Below are positions 1 through 5,603 of a DNA stretch of 8,278 bases, piece after piece. The first letter of the stretch is position 1, and each line of letters begins with the position of its first letter. The notes under the pieces are model-generated. The model saw only the letters and a list, made by a program, of their open reading frames with translations. It was not told the DNA's origin and searched no databases. The stretch comes from Bacteroidota bacterium (lineage in GTDB: Bacteria > Bacteroidota > Kryptoniia > Kryptoniales > JAKASW01), in contig JAJYOS010000254.1 in the NCBI GenBank assembly GCA_021796055.1, positions 1 through 8,278 of the forward strand. The letters are read 5' to 3'. The position numbers and the translations under genes are program-made.

Positions 1-278
1 TTTACGCGAACGTCGGCGGCGTCGACCGGTTTATTCAGGATCTTCCCGTCCACATAGACGATCGTGTCGGCAGTGGCAATGATGCCGTTCTCTATTTGTA
101 TGGCCGCTTCTTTCGCCTTTTTCTCCGAAAGACTCATCACATATTCCTCGGGATTGTCGGCAAAGTGATTGTCTTCATCAACCGCGACGTCGAGCAGCGT
201 GAATTTTATGCCGACCATCTCGAGCATTTGCCGCCGGCGTGGGGAGCGGGAAGCCAGATATATGTGTGGAAGGTTCAT
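1..278 (-). CDS. maf: Maf family nucleoside triphosphate pyrophosphatase (3' end missing)
   Basis: The 92 visible codons read as the N-terminal half of a Maf/HAM1-like protein, a family that hydrolyses non-canonical or methylated nucleoside triphosphates to monophosphates and pyrophosphate in the cytoplasm and was first linked to septum formation. What is seen: the substrate-loop signature LASRSPRRRQML at residues 8-19, the lysine-containing segment SEKKAKEAA at 51-59, and ATADTIVYVDGKILNKP at 68-84. Asp71 of the latter is at the position of the family's catalytic aspartate. Family members are about 190 residues, so roughly half the gene lies beyond base 1. The ATG start is six bases after the TGA of the SpoIID gene, with no clear Shine-Dalgarno sequence, so translation is probably coupled to that gene. 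Which Maf subfamily (dTTP/UTP or m7GTP preference) it belongs to cannot be decided from this half. Confidence 0.95.
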   Translation of the reverse strand, partial: MNLPHIYLASRSPRRRQMLEMVGIKFTLLDVAVDEDNHFADNPEEYVMSLSEKKAKEAAIQIENGIIATADTIVYVDGKILNKPVDAADVRV

Positions 279-284
279 AAGGAT

Positions 285-1631
285 TCAATATACTTTCTTA
301 ATTACCGTGCCCGGGTAATAGTGCGATAGGATCTGTCTGAAGCTGTAACCCAGACGCGACATGCCGAGCGCGCCCCACTGGCACATCCCAACTCCGTGGC
401 CGTTTCCCTTTCCTTTGAGAATCACCCTTGATATGCCGCCGCCATATTTACGGAGAGTTTCAATTGTGAACATGCTGCTGTTGAGAATCGAGCCGTTGCT
501 GCGCTTGAAAAGGTATCTCGTCCGGTCCCCACGAACGTAATAAATATGACCGTCGTCCATTTTGATTTCGAGGGAATCGACGCGGCCGGAGTTGAATCGG
601 TCAATGACTCTCAACGCTTCAACGTTGCCGTAGACGGCCACGCCGCCATAGTTCGGGCTAGCCATGGCTAGATTACGCTTGACAAGTTCTGTCAGCTCAT
701 GCCCCGAGAAAGTTACGCTCCAGTAAAAATTGGGATTGAAAATGCAGAATGGTTCTCCGGTGGCAGGATCAATGTCAGAGACCCCCCTTAGATATGGTAG
801 AGCGGGCTGCCCCTGCCATACCTCCTGAACCGACGCGGTGTGTCCGCCGCATGTCGAGAAAAAGAAACACCTTGCAGGCTCTCCATTATATTCCACTATC
901 ATCCCGCGCGTAAGCTCGACGGCGGTGTCCGCGATAGGTTTATATCTTTCGATACCGGAGTAAACCTGGTCCCTCGTATCGGAGTAGACGTCGAACCCTT
1001 TTGAAGCTGGATCGTTTGCGAAAGAGTCGATGTTGCTCATTCTGAAAAACGCGTAATTCCTTGCCGCGATAGCTTGCGCCATGCACGCCTGCAATTCGTC
1101 CGGCTTCAGGTTGTTTATAAGCTCGTTAGGTACGACACCCCTGAGGTACGTCTCCAGCGGGACTCTGTTTATCAGGCGGAACGAACCGTCGCTCTCGGGC
1201 ATAATCTCAACTGTCCCCGGATATGTTTCTCCGTTGAACATCACGCCAAGAGGATCGCTTGGACTAATAATAGGATCAAGCGTGTCGGCAGGTTCTATAT
1301 CGATCGGAGAGTAGAAGTTTATTTGCTGATCCGATAAACTCGCCACGGGTGAACCTTGAGGGGTGAAATGAAACGTGATCGATGAGTTTGTCAGCGAAGC
1401 GATTTTTACATCCTGATAAATCAAACTGCACTTACCCTGGATGCGGAGCGAAAGGTCCTTCTGGCGCGCGGTCAGGCTCACTCGTATATCAGGTTGGTGG
1501 TTGTAAATGGTAATTGAGCGCGCGAAGGAGCGTGATGCACTTAAGAGAAGGATGAATGAGAGAACGAAAACTTTTGCGGAGGGTCTCAACAAAATTCCCG
1601 GGCCGCGGGGATCCTCCGGGCCGAACGTCAT
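285..1631 (-). CDS. SpoIID/LytB domain protein, exported, probable peptidoglycan-acting enzyme
   Basis: A 448-residue protein of the SpoIID/LytB family. The founding member, SpoIID of Bacillus, is a lytic transglycosylase acting on glycan strands stripped of peptides; in non-sporulating bacteria the family is thought to act on septal or envelope peptidoglycan. Seen: a hydrophobic export segment at about residues 21-32 (VFVLSFILLLSA) after a cationic stretch; a poorly conserved region at 40-150; the core VPLETYLRGVVPNE at 157-170, whose last Glu is the likely catalytic residue; ACMAQAIAARNYAF at 182-195; FFSTCGGHT at 257-265; and the C-terminal signature GNGHGVGMCQWGA at 409-421. The ATG overlaps the stop of the preceding gene as ATGA, which argues for this start by translational coupling. 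It does leave an unusual Pro/Gly-rich extension of about 15 residues before the signal segment; TTG codons at residues 14-15 are alternatives. Downstream is maf, six bases away. Confidence 0.93.
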   Translation of the reverse strand: MTFGPEDPRGPGILLRPSAKVFVLSFILLLSASRSFARSITIYNHQPDIRVSLTARQKDLSLRIQGKCSLIYQDVKIASLTNSSITFHFTPQGSPVASLSDQQINFYSPIDIEPADTLDPIISPSDPLGVMFNGETYPGTVEIMPESDGSFRLINRVPLETYLRGVVPNELINNLKPDELQACMAQAIAARNYAFFRMSNIDSFANDPASKGFDVYSDTRDQVYSGIERYKPIADTAVELTRGMIVEYNGEPARCFFFSTCGGHTASVQEVWQGQPALPYLRGVSDIDPATGEPFCIFNPNFYWSVTFSGHELTELVKRNLAMASPNYGGVAVYGNVEALRVIDRFNSGRVDSLEIKMDDGHIYYVRGDRTRYLFKRSNGSILNSSMFTIETLRKYGGGISRVILKGKGNGHGVGMCQWGALGMSRLGYSFRQILSHYYPGTVIKKVY

Positions 1632-2041
1632 CTAAACATTGCTTTGATGCTGCCCCATGTCCGTGCTGCCACACCGGACAGCCCCGAGAATTCATAGCTG
1701 ACAGTTATGGGATCGGAGTAGGAAACGCTGTTATCGTTTCCATCGGCCCTGATGCGGTAGACAAAAACAGACGATGACGATGTCTTGTAAATCTGCTTGT
1801 CGGTGAAGTTGTAAACGCTTCCCGCGCCGGTAGGAGTTACCGTGCCGATTTGGAAATATTGGTTATTGATCTGCGAAGCCTTCTCGATGGCGAAATCCTT
1901 TATTCCATTTTCAACTGACGTGGACCACTGTATTAAAATACCGTCAGCGGTGCTGCTCCCTCTGACATCCTGGAAGACCACATTTGATGTCGGCATTAAT
2001 GCCATCAGGAATAAGGCGATTGCTATAAGGAAGTACTTCAT
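1628..2041 (-). CDS. small exported protein with a fibronectin type III-like domain
   Basis: From the ATG at 2041 this is 137 residues. Residues 1-18 (MKYFLIAIALFLMALMPT) form a signal peptide. Residues about 22-116 look like one fibronectin type III-like beta-sandwich: an early strand with ILIQWSTS (Trp39), a strand with FAIEKAS, YFQIGTV, and a late strand with FVYRIRADG followed by SYSDPITVSY. This spacing is typical of the secreted FnIII modules found widely in Bacteroidota and relatives, which mediate binding or act as spacers. After a short linker comes a cationic, potentially amphipathic tail (residues 120-137, ending in TWGSIKAMFR). A TTG at 2053 in the same frame would add MNAK and has GGGA a few bases upstream, so the start is uncertain; the ATG gives a cleaner signal peptide and fits a near-leaderless promoter. 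The stop overlaps the SpoIID start by four bases, suggesting a functional link to that envelope enzyme. The specific function is unknown. Confidence 0.8.
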   Translation of the reverse strand: MKYFLIAIALFLMALMPTSNVVFQDVRGSSTADGILIQWSTSVENGIKDFAIEKASQINNQYFQIGTVTPTGAGSVYNFTDKQIYKTSSSSVFVYRIRADGNDNSVSYSDPITVSYEFSGLSGVAARTWGSIKAMFR

Positions 2042-2051
2042 CTTCGCGTTC

Positions 2052-2080
2052 AATTTATCCCGGATCTATTTTTAAGTCAA
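2052..2080 (-). promoter_or_regulatory. candidate promoter of the FnIII-SpoIID-maf group
   Basis: On the minus strand TTGACT (2080-2075) and TAAATT (2057-2052) are 17 bases apart, matching a housekeeping -35/-10 pair at 5 of 6 and 4 of 6 positions. TAAATTG also resembles the TAnnTTTG -7 element of Bacteroidota. The expected start point lies about five bases before the ATG at 2041, which would give an almost leaderless mRNA. Only sequence matching supports this. Confidence 0.4.
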
Positions 2081-2085
2081 GACTT
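2074..2085. promoter_or_regulatory. perfect 12-base palindrome over the -35 box, possible operator
   Basis: AAGTCAAGACTT is a perfect inverted repeat and covers the whole TTGACT -35 element of the left promoter candidate. A related half, AAGTCTTGA, recurs at 2123-2131. A site in this position would be well placed for a repressor, but no regulator gene is in the window and a 12-base palindrome in AT-rich DNA can arise by chance. Confidence 0.3.
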
Positions 2086-2133
2086 ACATCAAACGTCATT
2101 TATCCGTCAGGTAAACATCCCCAAGTCTTGAGG

Positions 2134-2400
2134 TTAATCTAAATCCATATGCATCCAAGGCGCGGAATTGACAAGGATTCCGACCGTTAGGGATCGAGGG
2201 AAATGCTGCGAGCCATCATCTGTTTTCTTTTGGAACGCAATAAGTGGATAGTCCTTTGTTGCATATAGCCTTTCTGTACGGGGTGGCGATTCCGATAATT
2301 TTGTGCCGATATTGCTTTTATCCGGCGTAGACTCCCGTGGTAACCGGCGCCATTCGTGCGATTCGGACCGCAAAAACACAATTTGCGTGATTAGTGGCAC
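2134..2400 (-). CDS. doubtful small ORF, unrecognised
   Basis: An 88-codon frame starting at GTG (2400). The product is rich in Arg, Lys, Ser, Thr and Pro, has no signal peptide, membrane segment or motif I recognise, and ends MDLD. In its favour, a strong Shine-Dalgarno sequence, AGAGGAAG (2411-2404), is well spaced before the GTG, and a good -10 box, TATACT (2423-2418), lies just upstream. Against it, the composition looks like out-of-frame translation, the third-position base choice is less biased than in the neighbouring genes, and an overlapping frame of 64 codons is also open. It could be a lineage-specific small protein, a decayed gene or chance. If real, it would be the first gene of the minus-strand group, ending about 93 bases before the FnIII gene. 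Confidence 0.22.
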   Translation of the reverse strand: MPLITQIVFLRSESHEWRRLPRESTPDKSNIGTKLSESPPRTERLYATKDYPLIAFQKKTDDGSQHFPRSLTVGILVNSAPWMHMDLD

Positions 2401-2417
2401 TTTCTTCCTCTGGTCAA

Positions 2418-2446
2418 AGTATAGTACCCTTCAGGCATGTGTTGAA
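2418..2446 (-). promoter_or_regulatory. weak promoter candidate upstream of the small ORF
   Basis: Minus-strand TATACT (2423-2418) matches the -10 consensus at 5 of 6. The six bases at the right distance upstream, TTCAAC (2446-2441), match the -35 consensus at only 3 of 6 and overlap the -35 of the opposite promoter. If both were active they would compete for polymerase. Confidence 0.22.
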
Positions 2447-2470
2447 GTTTCGCCCCCCCTTGGCTAACTT
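2442..2470 (+). promoter_or_regulatory. candidate promoter of the heme operon with a C7 spacer tract
   Basis: TTGAAG (2442-2447) and TAACTT (2465-2470) are separated by exactly 17 bases. The spacer contains seven consecutive C residues at 2453-2459. The expected transcription start, about seven bases past the -10, falls at 2477-2478, immediately before the ATG at 2479, so the message would be leaderless. The layout mirrors the left promoter: TTGA, 17-base spacer, TAAnTT, then ATG 8-10 bases later. Confidence 0.4.
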
Positions 2471-2478
2471 AATAGGTC

Positions 2479-3306
2479 ATGCTCGAATATTTTGTTGATT
2501 TGCTCAATATTTCGCTGCCGATCCTTTATCTGTTCACGATTTTCCTCTACGGATTGGCTTTTTTCCTCGATGAACCTTTCGGAATACGAAACAGAACCCG
2601 TTTTCTGATCGGCACATTGATTGTTCATTTCATATATCTCCTCAGCCGGACAATCCTGACGGGGCATCCGCCTACAACGGATGTGTTTGAGATTATGACA
2701 GTCGTGGCATTTACAATCGGAGTCGCATATATCTACATAGAAATGAGAACAAAAGTGAAGGAGACGGGGATGTTTATCCTATCTTTGGCGCTTTTGTTCC
2801 AGGTGGTCTCCGCGGCGTTCATTAAGCTAGATGTCCAGGTAAATCCGATCATCAAGTCGAGCCTGCTTGGACTGCATGTCGTGAGCGCCATGCTTGGTTA
2901 CAGCGCGCTTGCGATTTCAGCAGTCTACGGGGGACTCTACTTGATGATGTATCATGAGATAAGAACGAACAGGTTCGGGATTGTTTACAGGAAACTTCCC
3001 GATCTAAAGACGCTTGAGAATCTGAGTTTCGCATCCATCGTCTTCGGCTTCATTTTTCTGTCTATCGTAATACTTGTTGGATATGTCTGGCTTCCAAAGA
3101 CCATAGATGATTTCTCATACTCTGATCCCAAACTCATCATTACTGACATTGTCTGGATTATCTATTTTGTCGCACTCGTGTCGAAGAAGTCGATGAAGTG
3201 GACGGGACGAACGGTCATTATCGTGTCTATGGTTGGATTTGCCTTGACGCTGGTATCGATGGTTGTAGTGAACGTGTTTTTGCCGAGTTTTCACAATTTC
3301 AGATAG
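2479..3306 (+). CDS. CcsA/HemX-family integral membrane protein
   Basis: A 275-residue, strongly hydrophobic protein with about eight membrane segments (near 10-30, 41-60, 68-87, 97-117, 127-157, 183-204, 219-236, 245-266). It belongs to the family that includes cytochrome c assembly CcsA/ResC and HemX. Seen: GHPPTTDVFE at 62-71, matching the family's periplasmic segment; GLHVVSAMLGY at 131-141 with His133, a likely heme-ligand position in true CcsA; and FSYSDPK at 212-218 followed by IVWIIYF, aligning with the end of the WWD heme-handling motif but with its tryptophans missing. That loss, plus the position next to hemA, points to HemX, a membrane protein that in Bacillus lowers the cellular level of HemA, rather than a cytochrome c synthase. 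It is the first gene of the heme operon, 66 bases before hemA. The start has only TAGGT three bases upstream, fitting leaderless translation. Membrane-protein identity is certain; the HemX role is inferred. Confidence 0.85.
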   Translation: MLEYFVDLLNISLPILYLFTIFLYGLAFFLDEPFGIRNRTRFLIGTLIVHFIYLLSRTILTGHPPTTDVFEIMTVVAFTIGVAYIYIEMRTKVKETGMFILSLALLFQVVSAAFIKLDVQVNPIIKSSLLGLHVVSAMLGYSALAISAVYGGLYLMMYHEIRTNRFGIVYRKLPDLKTLENLSFASIVFGFIFLSIVILVGYVWLPKTIDDFSYSDPKLIITDIVWIIYFVALVSKKSMKWTGRTVIIVSMVGFALTLVSMVVVNVFLPSFHNFR

Positions 3307-3372
3307 ATGAATGACAGCCCTGAAAAACATTCGCTGCCTGCCATTCGGCTATTGTAAATAACTCAAGGTCGA

Positions 3373-4662
3373 ATGTTAAAACTTACCGCGGTTTCGATAA
3401 ATCACCGGACCGCAAATGTCGAAGCCCGCGAGAAAATATATTATACCTCCGAAGAAATCCGGGGGATTGCGGACAAGCTTAAGGAGGCCGCACGCGAATC
3501 GCTTATCGTGTCCACGTGCAACCGGACTGAACTGTATTTCGTTCCATCTTCCAACCCAAAGACCCACGACGAATTGTACCGCCTCATCCGAGAAGGGAAG
3601 CGTTTGCATGATGGGGAGCTGGATGTCCGGTTCGAAACCTTCGAGGGATTTGAGGCTGTCAGACATCTCTTTGCCGTCGCTTCCGGAATTGATTCCCTGA
3701 TGCTCGGGGATATCCAGATTCTTGGACAGGTCAAGGAGGCGTACAACACCGGCGTCGAGCTCGGGATGGTGGGGACGTTGATGCATCACATGTGCCAGGT
3801 CGCTCTGAAGGCTGGGAAGCGCGTCAAGGTTGAGACGAAAATTTCGGAAGGCGCAGTCTCGGTCAGCTATGCCGCCGTCGAACTGGCCGAGAAAATTTTT
3901 GGGTCTCTCAAGGGAAGAACGGCGATGCTCATTGGCGCGGGCGAGACCGCCGAGCTGGCGGCCAAAGATCTTAAGCCTAAGGATATCGCCCGGCTTCTCA
4001 TCGCGAACAGGACCATCGAGCGCGCTAAGAACCTCGCGGAACAAATGGGAATGGGAGAGGCGATATCACTCGATGAAATGCGGACACGCCTTCAGGAAGC
4101 GGATATCGTCATATCGAGCGTCGGCGGTTCGGAATATATACTTACGCGCGATATGGTTGCAGCGGCTATGAAAGGCCGAGAAAGCAACCCGCTTCTCATA
4201 ATAGATATCGGCGTCCCGAGGAATGTCGACCCGGCCGTGAAGAAGATACCCTACGTTTTCCTCAACGACATAGATTCGCTCCATCTCATCGTTCAGAACA
4301 ACATGCAGATGCGCCGCGCTGAGATTGTCGCCGTTCAGAGGGTGCTCGATGAAGAGCTGAATGATTTTGTGAAATGGTACAACTCTCTGGAGGTCGGGCC
4401 GACGATAAAGATGCTCCGTGACAAAATCGAGCAGATAAGAGAGGAAGAACTGAAGCGCTACAGGGGGAAGGTGGACGGAGCTGACGCCAAGATCCTCGAT
4501 GAAGTGACGCGATCGCTCGTGAATAAGATACTTCACGAACCCATGACCAATCTAAAAAGCGCGGAGAACGGGATATCCGTCGTTGATCGTGTGAATACGC
4601 TGAAGTCGCTGTTCGGTCTGGCCGAGGAATCCCACGAAGAGAAGACAAATGGAAAAAATTAG
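3373..4662 (+). CDS. hemA: glutamyl-tRNA reductase
   Basis: HemA reduces the glutamate on glutamyl-tRNA(Glu) to glutamate-1-semialdehyde with NADPH, the committed step of C5-pathway tetrapyrrole synthesis in the cytoplasm. The 429 residues match the usual family length. Seen: catalytic domain with STCNRTELY at 47-55 (nucleophile Cys49) and VRHLFAVASGIDS at 96-108 (His98, the position of the active-site histidine); GDIQILGQVKEAY at 112-124; SEGAVSVSYAAVELA at 158-172; the NADPH-binding domain with LIGAGE at 186-191 and ANRT at 211-214; IDIGVPRNVDP at 277-287; and a helical dimerisation domain from about 305 to the end. AAGG nine bases before the ATG serves as ribosome-binding site. The last 14 bases overlap hemC. 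HemA is commonly regulated by heme-dependent proteolysis or by HemX, whose likely homologue precedes it. Confidence 0.98.
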   Translation: MLKLTAVSINHRTANVEAREKIYYTSEEIRGIADKLKEAARESLIVSTCNRTELYFVPSSNPKTHDELYRLIREGKRLHDGELDVRFETFEGFEAVRHLFAVASGIDSLMLGDIQILGQVKEAYNTGVELGMVGTLMHHMCQVALKAGKRVKVETKISEGAVSVSYAAVELAEKIFGSLKGRTAMLIGAGETAELAAKDLKPKDIARLLIANRTIERAKNLAEQMGMGEAISLDEMRTRLQEADIVISSVGGSEYILTRDMVAAAMKGRESNPLLIIDIGVPRNVDPAVKKIPYVFLNDIDSLHLIVQNNMQMRRAEIVAVQRVLDEELNDFVKWYNSLEVGPTIKMLRDKIEQIREEELKRYRGKVDGADAKILDEVTRSLVNKILHEPMTNLKSAENGISVVDRVNTLKSLFGLAEESHEEKTNGKN

Positions 4663-5572
4663 AATCGGGACTCGCGGCAGCCAGCTCGCGCTTTACCAGG
4701 CGAACGCGGTCGCGGCGTTTCTCAGGGATAGTCAGAGGGGATTGGAAACTGAAATTGTGAAGATAAGGACGACCGGCGATAAAGTGCTCGATTCCCCTCT
4801 TTCGAAAATCGGTGACAAGGGATTGTTCACACGCGAAATTGAGAGGGCGCTTCTTGACAAGGAGATCGATTGCGCCGTGCACAGCCTCAAAGATCTTCCC
4901 ACTGAATTGCCCGAGAAACTACAGATCGTCGCGTTCAGCGCTAGAGAAGATGTTCGCGATGCGCTCATAGCTCAGGACGGCATGAAGCTCCTTGAGCTTC
5001 CGAAGGGATCGACAGTGGCCACCGGAAGCCTGAGGAGACGATCACAGCTGATGCATCTCAGAAGCGACCTGAACCTTGTCGACATAAGAGGAAATCTAAA
5101 CACGCGGCTTAGGAAACTCGAGGAAGAGGGATACGCCGGTATGATGCTGGCGTACGCAGGCATTAAAAGATTGGGGATGGCCGACAAAGTGACCGAGATC
5201 CTCGAACCTAACAAGATGCTTCCTGCGGTGGGGCAGGGAATAATTGCCATTGAAGCCCGCGAAGGAGATGGCAGGATCAAAGAACTCCTGCGCGATTTCA
5301 ATTCCGAGGAATCTGAGACGTCCGCGCTTGCCGAACGCGCCTTCCTGAGGAAGCTCGAAGGCGGGTGCCAAGTGCCAATCGGTGTTTATACCTATTTCAC
5401 GAATAAGAAGATCAGCGGCATGGTCGCCTCTCTGGATGGCGAGATACTCATCAGAGATTTCGTTTCATTGAACGCTAATGAACCGGAAAATTCCGGCGAA
5501 GAATTAGCGGAAAAACTCCTGTCGCTCGGCGCAGACAAAATACTAGCGGAGATAAGGAGCGCGTCGGCTTGA
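4649..5572 (+). CDS. hemC: hydroxymethylbilane synthase (porphobilinogen deaminase)
   Basis: HemC joins four porphobilinogen molecules into the linear tetrapyrrole hydroxymethylbilane, using a covalently attached dipyrromethane cofactor. The 307 residues are a normal length. Seen: IGTRGSQLAL at 6-15, KGLFTREIE at 57-65, HSLKDLPTE at 78-86 with the catalytic Asp82, TGSLRRRSQL at 125-134, VDIRGNLNTR at 144-153, LPAVGQG at 191-197, and GGCQVPIGVY at 238-247 with Cys240 as the cofactor attachment site. The ATG sits inside the end of hemA, overlapping by 14 bases in the +1 frame, with a purine-rich GAAGAGAAG just upstream inside hemA. The overlap implies coupled translation. Confidence 0.98.
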   Translation: MEKIRIGTRGSQLALYQANAVAAFLRDSQRGLETEIVKIRTTGDKVLDSPLSKIGDKGLFTREIERALLDKEIDCAVHSLKDLPTELPEKLQIVAFSAREDVRDALIAQDGMKLLELPKGSTVATGSLRRRSQLMHLRSDLNLVDIRGNLNTRLRKLEEEGYAGMMLAYAGIKRLGMADKVTEILEPNKMLPAVGQGIIAIEAREGDGRIKELLRDFNSEESETSALAERAFLRKLEGGCQVPIGVYTYFTNKKISGMVASLDGEILIRDFVSLNANEPENSGEELAEKLLSLGADKILAEIRSASA

Positions 5573-5588
5573 AAGGCGCCTGTATCTC

Positions 5589-5595
5589 GGGAGGA
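5589..5595 (+). promoter_or_regulatory. ribosome-binding site of hemD
   Basis: GGGAGGA is one of the strongest Shine-Dalgarno matches in the window. It is 5 bases before a TTG at 5601 and 8 bases before the ATG at 5604, so it cannot by itself separate these adjacent starts; the ATG is preferred as the better codon. Confidence 0.75.
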
Positions 5596-5603
5596 AAGGC
5601 TTG

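Larger units (their letters stand above)
2054..2478. other. divergent intergenic region
   Basis: This 425-base stretch separates the two divergent gene groups. It holds a candidate promoter and palindrome next to the left group, a doubtful small minus-strand ORF (2134-2400), and overlapping divergent promoter candidates near 2418-2470, including a C7 tract at 2453-2459. I see no tRNA, no riboswitch I can name and no intrinsic terminator with a U tract. The CCCCAAGTCTTGAGG element at 2119-2133 could form a six-pair hairpin with a three-base loop but has no T run after it on either strand. Confidence 0.7.

Noticed and set aside
96..329. A 77-codon plus-strand frame over maf
   Set aside because: The opposite strand encodes an unmistakable Maf N-terminus, so this is a shadow frame.
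2119..2133. Hairpin CCCCAAGTCTTGAGG as a terminator
   Set aside because: The stem is at most six pairs including a wobble, the loop is three bases, and no T tract follows on either strand.
2389..2405. A sigma-54 type promoter starting at TGGCAC upstream of the heme operon
   Set aside because: The TGGCAC half is present but the required GC-containing -12 element is absent at the fixed distance.
3307..3372. Possible terminator or separate promoter between the CcsA/HemX gene and hemA
   Set aside because: Only a three-base stem (GCC-ATTC-GGC) is visible and no pair of -35/-10 boxes with proper spacing is found, so read-through from the upstream promoter is more likely.
3376..4044. A 222-codon open frame on the minus strand inside hemA
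   Set aside because: It lies wholly opposite a clear hemA with all catalytic residues; it has no family features and is the mirror of a GC-biased coding frame.
4649..4662. Programmed frameshift in the A-rich hemA/hemC overlap giving a HemA-HemC fusion
   Set aside because: hemC is in the +1 frame relative to hemA, so a classical -1 slippery site would not reach it, and hemC has its own ATG with the normal HemC N-terminus.
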